From positions 1 through 33,531 of the forward strand of contig CANQBN010000005.1 of NCBI GenBank assembly GCA_947588855.1: a stretch of DNA of 33,531 nt, given 5' to 3'. The notes below the pieces were generated by a model. That model was not told the origin of the DNA. It saw only the letters and a program-made list of their open reading frames with translations, and searched no databases. Position numbers and translations under genes: made by a program. Below are positions 8,863 to 17,842 of this stretch, piece by piece. The first letter of the stretch is position 1. Each line of letters opens with the position of its first letter. The DNA comes from an uncultured Lachnospiraceae bacterium (GTDB taxonomy: Bacteria; Bacillota; Clostridia; Lachnospirales; Lachnospiraceae).

Positions 8863-8961
8863 ATAAATCAGAATCCCTTTTCAAATATGGCCTCTCAGTC
8901 GCCAAATAACCGGCCGCCGGGAAATCCTTCTGCCCGGACCAGGAAACAGCATCTCACAACA

Positions 8962-8990
8962 TTATACTTCCCACCGGAAAACTGCGCAAG
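8962..8990 (-). promoter_or_regulatory. Putative promoter for the minus-strand Sua5-led operon (TTGCGC - 17 nt - TATAAT); coordinates approximate
   Basis: Minus strand reads TTGCGC AGTTTTCCGGTGGGAAG TATAAT. Confidence 0.5.
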
Positions 8991-9083
8991 TCCTCTCAGC
9001 GAAATTACAAAACTTCACAATCATGCTTCTATTGCAAAAGCCGCTGGAATAAGCTGATATAAAGACTGTTTCCGAGGTCTTAC

Positions 9084-9866
9084 GTGAAATCCGATTCATC
9101 CTCCAACTTCATAATTTATGCCGTTGAGATTGCCATGGCAATACTTCTGCTGTTCTTCATCTTCAGCCTGTCCCGGCGGGCCGCCGCCATCACTGCAGGT
9201 TCCAAAGACAGCTCTGCCTCCGCGCAGACACGATTCTTCCCAAATTCCGCCCGATCACAGACATCTTCCAATACTCATTTCGGGCAAAGACCTGTTATCG
9301 TCCTGGACAGCGGCCACGGCGGTTTTGACCCGGGCAAAATCGGTATTGACGGCAGTCTGGAAAAGGACATCAATCTTCAAATCGCCCGGCGTGTAAGACA
9401 GTATTTAACGGCCGCTGACGTGGATGTCGTCATGACGCGGGATTCTGATACAAGTCTTTACGGTCCCAACGACAACAACAAAAAAATCGCTGACATGCGA
9501 AACCGCTGTCAGCTGATTAACGAGGCAAATCCTGCTCTTGTGGTCAGTATCCACCAGAACAGCTACCATGAGGAATCCGTGGACGGTGCCCAGGTTTTCT
9601 ATTACCAGAACTCTGAAAACGGAAAACGCCTGGCTGAAATTCTGCAGAGGCGCTTCGATTATGTCCTGGGCGACGCCAATACCCGCACCGCCCGGGCCAA
9701 CGACAGCTATTACCTGCTGCTCCACGTCAAAAGTCCCATCGTCATCGTGGAATGCGGATTCCTGAGCAACCGAGCTGAAGCTGAAAATCTCTCCACAGAA
9801 GAATATCAGGATAAAGTGGCGTGGACCATCCACATGGGAATCATGGAATATCTGAATACTTTATAA
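9084..9866 (+). CDS. cwlD: N-acetylmuramoyl-L-alanine amidase, sporulation CwlD type, GTG start
   Basis: N-terminal membrane segment, VIVLDSGHGGFDPGKIGIDGSLEKDINLQIA, VVSIHQNSYH, VIVECGFLSNRAEAENL: Amidase_3 motifs. Confidence 0.87.
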   Translation: MKSDSSSNFIIYAVEIAMAILLLFFIFSLSRRAAAITAGSKDSSASAQTRFFPNSARSQTSSNTHFGQRPVIVLDSGHGGFDPGKIGIDGSLEKDINLQIARRVRQYLTAADVDVVMTRDSDTSLYGPNDNNKKIADMRNRCQLINEANPALVVSIHQNSYHEESVDGAQVFYYQNSENGKRLAEILQRRFDYVLGDANTRTARANDSYYLLLHVKSPIVIVECGFLSNRAEAENLSTEEYQDKVAWTIHMGIMEYLNTL

Positions 9867-9868
9867 AT

Positions 9869-11290
9869 TTACTTCTGGAACACATTGTAATCGCACACCG
9901 CGTCTTCGAGAATCTCGTCCAGATACATGCTCTGGATATCCGTTCTGCTATATTCCTTCCACATCTGCCTTGCGGGCGCAGCCTCTGCCCACTCGGCTAT
10001 CTCCACTGCTTTTCCGGCTATGGAGTAACTGTTCATATAAGCATAATACTCTGCCATCATCCGCCGGTCTTCTTCCGTCAGATCTTTACCGGCCAAATTA
10101 CGATATGCTTTTTCAAAATATATACTCTGAAGGAAAGAATCTGCGTATTCCGCAAAATCCTGAAGATTCATATCCGGATCATCTTTCCTCTGCGCCCAGG
10201 CAGTTACATCCACAATCTCCGTATGATAATCAAAGGTATCCTCACCGAAATACTTCAATACGCCATACTGACACGGTGAGATTGCCAGGGAACTCGTAGT
10301 GATTTCCTCAATATCATAAAGCTCCGATTCTCGATAATGCTGAACATGGAGGTGTCCGCTTAAAAACAGTCTCACATCCCAATCTGTCAGCACCTGCTCC
10401 AGCTGCTCGGAATGCTCAATCATACAGTCATTCTGATAGATCCGGCTTTCATCCAAAAGATTATGATGTGCCACGGCAATAACATTACGGTCCTCATTCC
10501 AGGCTGTTTCCAGCCACGTTTCCAACCATTCATACGTTCCCGTACGGATCATACCTCCGACCTTTGCGCCATTCTCATACTGACAGCTGTCCAGCATAAA
10601 TACCCATGTACCGTCAGGCAGCTCATAAACATAGCTTAACGACACAGGATCTCTGCTTATCGCTTCCTCATAACCATATGCTCCATATACTTTTTCAAAC
10701 AACTCCGGACTGGTCGGTTCCGCAGGCATAGTCAAAGCGTCCAGATATTTGGCAGCTTTAGAGTTATTAATATCGTGATTGCCAGGAATAACCATTACAT
10801 CAATACCTGCCCGCTCTACCCGCTCCAGTTTCTGCGCCAAAGCCTCATGGCTGAACAGTTCTCCTTCCAGAGATAGATCCCCAGCCAGTATCAGGGCCTG
10901 CGGATTTCTCTCGATCACCGCATCCAGAAAGGCATCCGTAATCTCCCAGATATAGGAAACCACCTTGCCGTCTCCGGATTCGTTCATAGCATCAAACGCG
11001 ATTCCAAAGTCTGTCAGTTCTTTGGCAAGATAATGGATATCTGAAGCAATAATAATCTCCGGGTTGCTGATATCCTGTTCCTCATCCTGAAGCTCCAGAG
11101 ATTCAATAGTCATATCCTCCGGACTGAAATTCCGGATTTCCGGTCCTGACTGGGTTTCCTCGTCAATCCCTTCATTCACCTGTGTAACTTTCGGTCCTGC
11201 TGCTGATTCCGCCTCCGGTTGATAGTACGCGGAACAACCGACAAGCATCGCAGCTGCCATCAGCAGGAGCGCCGTTGCTCTCTTTTTCAT
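9869..11290 (-). CDS. Metallophosphoesterase lipoprotein
   Basis: MKKRATALLLMAAAMLVGCSAYYQ (lipobox LVGC); metallophosphoesterase motifs IASDIHYL, LAGDLSLEGE, IPGNHDINN, VAHHNLLD, LSGHLHVQHY. Confidence 0.9.
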   Translation of the reverse strand: MKKRATALLLMAAAMLVGCSAYYQPEAESAAGPKVTQVNEGIDEETQSGPEIRNFSPEDMTIESLELQDEEQDISNPEIIIASDIHYLAKELTDFGIAFDAMNESGDGKVVSYIWEITDAFLDAVIERNPQALILAGDLSLEGELFSHEALAQKLERVERAGIDVMVIPGNHDINNSKAAKYLDALTMPAEPTSPELFEKVYGAYGYEEAISRDPVSLSYVYELPDGTWVFMLDSCQYENGAKVGGMIRTGTYEWLETWLETAWNEDRNVIAVAHHNLLDESRIYQNDCMIEHSEQLEQVLTDWDVRLFLSGHLHVQHYRESELYDIEEITTSSLAISPCQYGVLKYFGEDTFDYHTEIVDVTAWAQRKDDPDMNLQDFAEYADSFLQSIYFEKAYRNLAGKDLTEEDRRMMAEYYAYMNSYSIAGKAVEIAEWAEAAPARQMWKEYSRTDIQSMYLDEILEDAVCDYNVFQK

Positions 11291-11303
11291 ATCAGCCTGC
11301 CTC

Positions 11304-12965
11304 TTAATCATTTACTTTCACAACGTTCCAAATATCTTCCGACTCTAATCCCAGCTTCCAGCAGCCCACTCCTGCCAACTCATATTGATCGATCAGCTGC
11401 ATCTTAAGCTCCAGGGAGCGCTCATCCTCCAACCAGATCTGACTGACAGAATCCTCACTTCGAAGTTCTCCATAATACTGCCCCAGTTCCTCCTGCCAGA
11501 ACAGTTCCACCTGATTTTCTTCTACCCAATCGGCGGCAGCGGCAAGCCCCAATGCGGACGATGTCGTCTGACCGTTCTTTTCCGTCCACACTCTGGTATA
11601 AAACGGAACCGCATTGATCACCTTCCCGGCAGGTACCTCATCCAGCGTGCGCTGGATTCCTCTCTCTACATACGGAAGAGACGCAACCGACCCCGCCTCG
11701 CCTCCGGCGTAATGCTCATCATATCCCATAATAATTACATAATCAGCCACGCGCCCCTGCTCGGCCCGATTATAATTCGCCGTGTAATCAGACGGAACAT
11801 AATTGTCAACCGACAGAATAATTCCGTTCTTCCGACAGTCAACCGACAATTCCCGGATGAACTGAACATAATGAGGCCTCGCCTCCGGCGATATACTTTC
11901 TATATCCAGATTGATTCCGTCAATCCCACAGGCCATCACATCTTCCATCAGACTGGCAATCAGCGCCCGCCTTACGGACGTCTGTGAAAATAAAATTTCG
12001 GAATTCACATCCTCTCCTTTGTTAAAATTATCAAGCACAGCCCACACCTGCATGCCCATCTCATGAGCTCTGGCCACATATTCCGGATCGGCATAAGATT
12101 TATAATGACCGTCATTATCCGTGAGCATAAACCAGGTAGGAGCAATGACGTTCACACCACTAGTATCTGCTATCAACGTCTCCAGCTTTTCATTATCGCG
12201 TTCATCAAAAATCTGGTGCCAAACCAGGCACACTCTCTGTTCAAGAGAAATATTTGAATATTCCGGTTCAACAAAACTGCTGGTCCTGGATTCCTGGGTA
12301 ATCCCTGTTATATGCCTGTTCTGCACATATCCGATATAACCGTTCTCCGTACGTACTTTAGACCACTCTTCCATCGCGTCCAGTATCCGGAAACCGGCTC
12401 CCTTTCCCACTGTCGTCATCACAGGGCTCTTGATTCCTCCCAGAACACGTACATCAGTCTTCCCGTCCGCAAATCCAATCGTCTCTTCGTCCCATAGATC
12501 ATCTATATATATGCGGTTATACCCTCCGTCAGAAAATATCTGACTGCAAATATCCGTATAGTTGGATACCACCCCTACAGACAGATACACTCCGTCTTCC
12601 TCTGCCAGAAGCATCGGGGCGCCGGAATTTCCGACAGTTCTCTTATCCGCATAGACAACCGCATCCGGCAGCGTATATACAAGCATCTTTTCTACATCAT
12701 CCCAGTAAAACTTCTCGTTCAGACGCTCATTCACCCAGTCAATCGGCAGATAAATCTGCCCGTCCCTGGCAATGGCCCTGGGTTCCATAAGTTCATTATT
12801 ATAAAAAATTGCCGTCTCTTCCCCGCTGAGATTCAGTTCTCCTGCCATATCCGCCTGTTCTCTGGTTGGAATATACTGTCCCAGCCACCGATACCCGATT
12901 ACGCCTCCCAATATCAATACCAGCAGCGCAACGACAACAACAACCGGTATCCAAGTTCGTTTCAA
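11304..12965 (-). CDS. Membrane-anchored glycosyl hydrolase family 18 protein with copper-amine-oxidase-like and SH3-like N-terminal regions
   Basis: N-terminal TM; FYNNELMEPRAIARDGQIYLPIDWVNERLNEKFYWDD; SH3-like KGAGFRILDAMEEWSKVRTENGYIGYVQNRHI; GH18 catalytic motif DGINLDIESIS. Confidence 0.85.
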   Translation of the reverse strand: MKRTWIPVVVVVALLVLILGGVIGYRWLGQYIPTREQADMAGELNLSGEETAIFYNNELMEPRAIARDGQIYLPIDWVNERLNEKFYWDDVEKMLVYTLPDAVVYADKRTVGNSGAPMLLAEEDGVYLSVGVVSNYTDICSQIFSDGGYNRIYIDDLWDEETIGFADGKTDVRVLGGIKSPVMTTVGKGAGFRILDAMEEWSKVRTENGYIGYVQNRHITGITQESRTSSFVEPEYSNISLEQRVCLVWHQIFDERDNEKLETLIADTSGVNVIAPTWFMLTDNDGHYKSYADPEYVARAHEMGMQVWAVLDNFNKGEDVNSEILFSQTSVRRALIASLMEDVMACGIDGINLDIESISPEARPHYVQFIRELSVDCRKNGIILSVDNYVPSDYTANYNRAEQGRVADYVIIMGYDEHYAGGEAGSVASLPYVERGIQRTLDEVPAGKVINAVPFYTRVWTEKNGQTTSSALGLAAAADWVEENQVELFWQEELGQYYGELRSEDSVSQIWLEDERSLELKMQLIDQYELAGVGCWKLGLESEDIWNVVKVND

Positions 12966-13126
12966 AATTGCTCCTCCTGTGTGGCACCATTGTTTTTTCA
13001 GCAGTATGTGTTAAGTATATCATATTTTCTTTATCTTTCATCTTAAATTTTCTTTAATTCCCACCCACCCTATGCCCCTGGTTTTGCTGCGGACGGAAAA
13101 TAGCGCTCTCCCGGGGCCCCACACTG

Positions 13127-13372
13127 TCATCGATTGTATACCCGGTCAAACCGTATTTCCTGAAGATTTCCTTCTGCCGCGCCGACATAATCGCACATAT
13201 AGAAAGAACCGTCTTCATTAACCTGGAAGATTTTCTCCCAATCTTCTTCCGTGGGAATCTCCCCATCGATATAAACCGGTATCCCTCTGGCCTCATAACG
13301 GCGGAGGCCGTCCACAAATTGTTTCTGCTCTCTATGTAGGTTTCCTTTCATAATATATACCTGCTCTTTCAT
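13127..13372 (-). CDS. Small protein of unknown function
   Basis: MKEQVYIMKGNLHREQKQFVDGLRRYEARGIPVYIDGEIPTEEDWEKIFQVNEDGSFYMCDYVGAAEGNLQEIRFDRVYNR. Protein-like composition; start uncertain (13423, 13372 or 13351). Confidence 0.6.
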   Translation of the reverse strand: MKEQVYIMKGNLHREQKQFVDGLRRYEARGIPVYIDGEIPTEEDWEKIFQVNEDGSFYMCDYVGAAEGNLQEIRFDRVYNR

Positions 13373-13435
13373 ATTTTCTGGAACGGAACTTTTTCTTCCC
13401 GAAGGCAATGCGTGACACATCATTGAAAAAGACCG

Positions 13436-14038
13436 TTACAGAATAGTTCTCATAAACTCCATCACCGGTTCATTGACAGTAAAGGCATCTACTGAAAAAG
13501 GAATCCGTCTCACGGTCGGTCTGCGTCTTTTATTCCACCTTAACCTGGATTCTTCGCTGCCAAAGGCAGCAAGACATAGCCAGCCATTTCTCACGCTCCA
13601 CTCTTCCCATGATTCCGGTTTCCAAAATGCCCCATCCTGCCATTCTGTAAAAGAAACTGTCAAAAACACTCTATGGCAGCGCAGCAGTTCTTCACAGACC
13701 GTCTCCTTCAGGGTTCCGAAATCGATCAGTATCTCTTCATAATCCATATGAAGACAATCCGCAAGAACGCTGCTTGTGGAGTTCGGATAAAAATCCACGT
13801 TCAGTATCCGATACCGGCTCTCCACCGCCGTAAGTCCAGTGCAGACGCTGCCGATTCGAACGAAATCGCCATGATTATTCCATTCAAGAATCGCCGTCTT
13901 TCGTCCGCATCCGCTGCAAAGGTAATTCGCCGCCAACACCAGGAAATGCGTTGTTCCTGTGCTCCGGCCGGCTCCCGCCGCTCCGATAATCCGTTGTTTT
14001 ACGACCGCTTGCTCCATCTTTTTTTGAAACAATTCCAT
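13436..14038 (-). CDS. Degenerate ParA/CpaE-like P-loop protein of unknown function
   Basis: RIIGAAGAGRSTGTTHFLVLAANYLCSGCGRKTAILEWNNHGDFVR (deviant P-loop) and EEILIDFGT (Walker B-like). ATG at 14038 overlaps the upstream kinase gene by 40 nt. Confidence 0.6.
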   Translation of the reverse strand: MELFQKKMEQAVVKQRIIGAAGAGRSTGTTHFLVLAANYLCSGCGRKTAILEWNNHGDFVRIGSVCTGLTAVESRYRILNVDFYPNSTSSVLADCLHMDYEEILIDFGTLKETVCEELLRCHRVFLTVSFTEWQDGAFWKPESWEEWSVRNGWLCLAAFGSEESRLRWNKRRRPTVRRIPFSVDAFTVNEPVMEFMRTIL

Positions 14039-15378
14039 AACCTGCCCCTCTTCTGCTGCTGGCACAAATTCAGCTGTTTTGAAACAAGTTCTCCGTAAAA
14101 GGAGCTTGCCTCTTCACCGGGCCGGAATGGATTTTCAAACATCGGCGCCCGATAGCTCCGGCCGGCCGCGCCGCCTCCCTCCTTGCGTTTCAACGCGCCG
14201 GGAAGCATAAAATTATAAAGAATGCAAAAATCTTCCTCAATTTGAGTCTGCTTTGCCCACCATTTTCCCTCCTTAACAAGCCAGACAGATGAAATCTCTC
14301 CTGCCGTTTTCTCAAGAGCAGATATGTCCGTTCCGTAATCCCGCACAATAACCGGATACCGGCAGGCCTTCAGGCTGACAGCCTGTCCATAGAGGGGACG
14401 CATGGGCAGTCCAAATATGGTATAAATCCCGTAAGAATCCGGACAAATATCCAAATTAATGGCCATAGTCCGCACGTCGTTGGAATGATTGGCTTCTTCG
14501 TAAAGAGTCAGATAGCCGCTCTGATTCAAAAAAACTGACAAACCGACTGCAAGATGAGTGACACCCACGCCGTGGCGCGTTCCGGCAAGGGCAATGATAA
14601 GAGGTGGTGATTGCGATTGACTTATACACTCTGTATTGGAACAAAGCCGCTGCAGCTCTTCCCTGAGTTCCAAGGCAGAGGCATACCGCTCTTCTCCATG
14701 TTGACGGAGACACTTCCGGATAACCGCCGATAATCTTCCAAATTCATCAGGTACTGGAACCTCCTGTTCTGACCGTCCTGTTAACAGATAACGCATAACA
14801 GCGCCAATTTGATATATATCTGTGTACACACCCAACTGCCCTCTGTGCCGCTGCTCCGGGGCAATATATCCTGGTGTTCCATACCGGCTGGACGCTTCAT
14901 TGGATCCCGTTTCTGTATCTGAATGGTCAAAATCCAGAAGCTTCACCTGTCCATGACAGACGATAAGATTTCTTGGCTGTAAATCCAGATATAATATGGG
15001 AATTTCTTCTGCTGAATGCAGATAATGGATCAGGTCACATATTTGAATGCCGTACTGAATAGCTGTTTCCTGATTCAGAGGACCCCGCTTATTCACAAGG
15101 TCGTAGAGAGAGTCTCCTTCCAGATACTCTTCAATGAGATAACTATACTGCGAATCGTCAAAAACATCATACACAATGGGAATTCCCGGGTGTCTAAGTC
15201 TCTTAAGCAGCAACGCTTCCTTCAGAAACTGCTCATAATCAGACGCTGCTTTAGGGACCTTCTTAATTGCCCTGTACTCCTTAAGCTCCACATGAAGCGC
15301 GAGATACACGGTTCCGCTTCTTCCCCGGCCCAATGCGCGTATTAACTGGTATTTTCCATACAGAATGGTGTCCTTAAT
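13999..15378 (-). CDS. Atypical Ser/Thr protein kinase fused to a degenerate P-loop (ParA/CpaE-like) domain
   Basis: IKDTILYGKYQLIRALGRGRSGTVYLA (G-loop), YRAIKKV, LDLQPRNLI, LLDFDHS, GTPGYIAPEQ, then IALAGTRHGVGVTHLAVGLSVFLNQSGYLTLYEEANHSNDVR. The ORF track starts at an internal TTG (15333). The RBS and kinase N-lobe put the start near 15378 (ATT) or 15381 (CTG). Confidence 0.8.
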   Translation of the reverse strand: MKDTILYGKYQLIRALGRGRSGTVYLALHVELKEYRAIKKVPKAASDYEQFLKEALLLKRLRHPGIPIVYDVFDDSQYSYLIEEYLEGDSLYDLVNKRGPLNQETAIQYGIQICDLIHYLHSAEEIPILYLDLQPRNLIVCHGQVKLLDFDHSDTETGSNEASSRYGTPGYIAPEQRHRGQLGVYTDIYQIGAVMRYLLTGRSEQEVPVPDEFGRLSAVIRKCLRQHGEERYASALELREELQRLCSNTECISQSQSPPLIIALAGTRHGVGVTHLAVGLSVFLNQSGYLTLYEEANHSNDVRTMAINLDICPDSYGIYTIFGLPMRPLYGQAVSLKACRYPVIVRDYGTDISALEKTAGEISSVWLVKEGKWWAKQTQIEEDFCILYNFMLPGALKRKEGGGAAGRSYRAPMFENPFRPGEEASSFYGELVSKQLNLCQQQKRGRLWNCFKKRWSKRS

Positions 15379-15504
15379 CAGTCACCTCCTTCTTCCAATA
15401 CCACCTCTTATGATTCATTCTAATATATTCAAAGGATTTTCGCAACTCACAAAACGAAAAATTCCATAAAATTTTTATAAAAAAAATTACATAGTAATTG
15501 ATAT

Positions 15505-15533
15505 TTGACCGTAACATATAGTATAGTTATATT
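15505..15533 (+). promoter_or_regulatory. Putative promoter for mecA (TTGACC - 17 nt - TATATT)
   Basis: ttgacc gtaacatatagtatagt tatatt, about 40 nt upstream of the mecA start. Confidence 0.55.
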
Positions 15534-15572
15534 AATTAATTTTATTCGTTTTGATAAAAGGAAGTGATTCAT

Positions 15573-16301
15573 ATGAAAATAGAGCGTATCAACGAAAATC
15601 AGATTCGGTGCACACTCACCAGTTTTGACCTGAGCGTGCGGAATCTTAATTTACGGGAACTGGCTTACGGAAGTGAAAAGGCCCGCAATCTGTTCCGGGA
15701 GATGATTCAGAAGGCTTCCAACGAAGTGGGGTTTGAGGCCGAGGATATTCCTCTGATGGTAGAAGCGATCCCTCTGTCTAATGAAAGCGTCATGCTGGTT
15801 ATCACCAAGATTGAAGATCCGGAAGAACTGGATACCCGTTTTTCCAAGTTCTCTCCTTCCGGTGATGAAGATTCGGATATTTTGTCAGAACTGGCCAGCG
15901 AACTTCTAGAGGGAGCGGATGGACTGGCGAAGCTTTTGGGCATTTCTGCCGCGGATGAATCCGAGACGGCTGATAATACAGACCCTTCTGATTTAGACAC
16001 CGCCAAATCTGCGGTCAGAGTTTACCTGTTTGACGGCCTTGACCGTGTATCGGAAGCCGCGCGCGCCTGCGGCAATCTGTATTCAGGAGTCAACACACTG
16101 TATAAAAAACCGGACACACACCAGTACTATCTGGTACTGAAGGCTGAGGGAAGCGACGACCTGGCCTTCAGCCGCACCTGCAACATTCTGGCAGAGTACG
16201 GCAGCAAACTGAAGCACGAATACGCCAGCGAAGCCTACTACGATGAACACTATGAAGCGGTTTGTCGGGATAAAGCTCTTCAGGTAATGAAAGATATATA
16301 A
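15573..16301 (+). CDS. mecA: Adaptor protein MecA
   Basis: MKIERINENQIRCTLTSFDLSVRNLNLRELAYGSEKARNLFREMIQKASNEVGFE; acidic linker; C-terminal domain with the LFDGLDRVSEAAR and LYKKPDTHQYYLVL motifs. Confidence 0.92.
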   Translation: MKIERINENQIRCTLTSFDLSVRNLNLRELAYGSEKARNLFREMIQKASNEVGFEAEDIPLMVEAIPLSNESVMLVITKIEDPEELDTRFSKFSPSGDEDSDILSELASELLEGADGLAKLLGISAADESETADNTDPSDLDTAKSAVRVYLFDGLDRVSEAARACGNLYSGVNTLYKKPDTHQYYLVLKAEGSDDLAFSRTCNILAEYGSKLKHEYASEAYYDEHYEAVCRDKALQVMKDI

Positions 16302-16309
16302 CTAAAAAC

Positions 16310-16338
16310 AGGCGGAAACCTATAAGGTTTTCCGCCTG
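16310..16338 (+). terminator. Rho-independent terminator after mecA
   Basis: AGGCGGAAACC-TATA-AGGTTTTCCGCCT hairpin followed by a T-rich stretch. Confidence 0.65.
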
Positions 16339-16384
16339 ACTTTATTTGTTCTATCAGGACTGCATCCTCTGTCGAACCGCAAAA

Positions 16385-16585
16385 CTAACGGGCCGCCAGG
16401 ACTTCGTTCATCTTGGACACCAGATCATCACAGTTGATGCCGTGCACCATGCATGCCTCCTCCAGACTTTCCGCCTGCGCAGACGGGCATCCCAGGCAAT
16501 GCATTCCGGCAGCCATCAGCATGTGAGGAATCAGTTCATCCATCTGAACCAACTGTCCGATCAACATATCTTTACTGATCTGCAT
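16385..16585 (-). CDS. DUF1858 domain-containing protein
   Basis: [84 protein letters not shown] is typical of DUF1858. Confidence 0.9.
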   Translation of the reverse strand: MQISKDMLIGQLVQMDELIPHMLMAAGMHCLGCPSAQAESLEEACMVHGINCDDLVSKMNEVLAAR

Positions 16586-16791
16586 TGGTAACTCCTCCTT
16601 CCGTACATACTGATATTAATATAATACTTTTTCGGCCGCTTGGCAAGGGTGATTTTCCCAATGAACCGGCACAGGCAATGAAACAACTTGCTTTCATTTT
16701 TGTACAAAAGTACTTTTATTTTCCTCTTGAATATTCGGCGAATTTAGTATAAAATGTAGGCACATGTATAGAATATAAGGAGGATTTTGTT

Positions 16792-16962
16792 ATGGCACGT
16801 GTAATTAGTGATGCTTGTGTATCCTGTGGTACCTGTGAGGGCGAGTGCCCGGTTGGCGCTATCTCCCAGGGTGATGGACAGTACGTTGTTAATGCGGATG
16901 AGTGCATCGACTGCGGCGCATGCGAGGCTGCTTGCCCCACCGGCGCTATCAGCGAGGCTTAA
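16792..16962 (+). CDS. 2[4Fe-4S] ferredoxin
   Basis: MARVISDACVSCGTCEGECPVGAISQGDGQYVVNADECIDCGACEAACPTGAISEA*; two CxxCxxCxxxCP motifs; AAGGAGG RBS. Not in the ORF track on this strand. Confidence 0.97.
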   Translation: MARVISDACVSCGTCEGECPVGAISQGDGQYVVNADECIDCGACEAACPTGAISEA

Positions 16963-16999
16963 TCTTTGACGTTGTTGTCAATCCACACATACATAACAT

Positions 17000-17021
17000 G
17001 CCTCTTCCAACAGGAAGAGGC
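17000..17021 (+). terminator. Terminator hairpin after the ferredoxin gene
   Basis: GCCTCTTCC-AACA-GGAAGAGGC (perfect 9-bp stem) followed by ATTTGTCTGT. Confidence 0.7.
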
Positions 17022-17064
17022 ATTTGTCTGTCACAGCGTCTTATCCGTGAACCAGACAAATGCC
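17019..17064. promoter_or_regulatory. 12-bp perfect inverted repeat in the leader of the peptidase C26 gene
   Basis: GGCATTTGTCTG (17019-17030) and CAGACAAATGCC (17053-17064), 22-nt spacer. Confidence 0.7.
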
Positions 17065-17092
17065 AAAGGATATAAGGGAGTGCATACTTATT

Positions 17093-17842
17093 ATGAAAAA
17101 ACCTCTAATCGGGCTGACGCCCTCTCATAATATTGATACAGATGAAATTCATATGGGACCTTTGTATCCCAGGGCCATACGGATGGCAGGTGGAATTCCC
17201 ATCATTCTTCCGCTTGAACCGGACAGCGGTGAACTCCGGCAAACGGTTGAAGGACTGGACGGCATTCTCTTCACCGGCGGGCCGGACCCACACCCATTTC
17301 TGTTCGGCGAGGAAACCCTGTCGGGATGTGGGGAAATCTCTGTCAAACGTGATGCCATGGAAACAGAACTGCTGGAGCTCGCCATTGAATACGAAAAACC
17401 TGTTCTGGGCATATGCCGCGGTATTCAAATTATTAACGTGGGTCTGGGCGGAGACATCTATCAGGACCTTTATTCCCAGACAGAGCGCAGTATGCCCATC
17501 GCCCATAAGCAGCCGCCTCTTTGTTACGGTCCCTCTCATACGGTAACCGTAACCCCCGGATCCATGCTGGCAGACATCTGCCGGTCCGCGCTTTGCAGCA
17601 GCTCATCCGCTTCACCTCAGATGTTCCTTAAAGTTAACAGTTCCCATCACCAGGCTGTCCGGCGTCTTGCCCCGGGGCTTTCGGTCTGCGCCACAGCCCC
17701 CGACGGCATCATAGAGGGATTGGAAATGGAAGGTTATCCTTTCCTGCTGGGTGTCCAATGGCACCCTGAATACCTGTGGAAAAATGATCCCACTGCCGCC
17801 GCCATATTCAAAGCTTTCGTAGCTGCCTGCCGCTCAAAATAA
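17093..17842 (+). CDS. Gamma-glutamyl-gamma-aminobutyrate hydrolase family protein (peptidase C26), paralogue 1
   Basis: KKPLIGLTPSHN...GILFTGGPDPHPFLFGEE...PVLGICRGIQIINVGLGGDIYQDL...NSSHHQAVRRLAPGL...GVQWHPEYLW. Confidence 0.9.
   Translation: MKKPLIGLTPSHNIDTDEIHMGPLYPRAIRMAGGIPIILPLEPDSGELRQTVEGLDGILFTGGPDPHPFLFGEETLSGCGEISVKRDAMETELLELAIEYEKPVLGICRGIQIINVGLGGDIYQDLYSQTERSMPIAHKQPPLCYGPSHTVTVTPGSMLADICRSALCSSSSASPQMFLKVNSSHHQAVRRLAPGLSVCATAPDGIIEGLEMEGYPFLLGVQWHPEYLWKNDPTAAAIFKAFVAACRSK

Noticed and set aside
13054-13317. 87-aa minus-strand ORF
   Set aside because: Overlaps the more protein-like frame at 13127-13372; sequence looks like out-of-frame translation.
16702-16713. GTAC-AAAA-GTAC dyad upstream of the ferredoxin gene
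   Set aside because: Only 4-bp arms in AT-rich DNA; not distinguishable from chance without comparative data.
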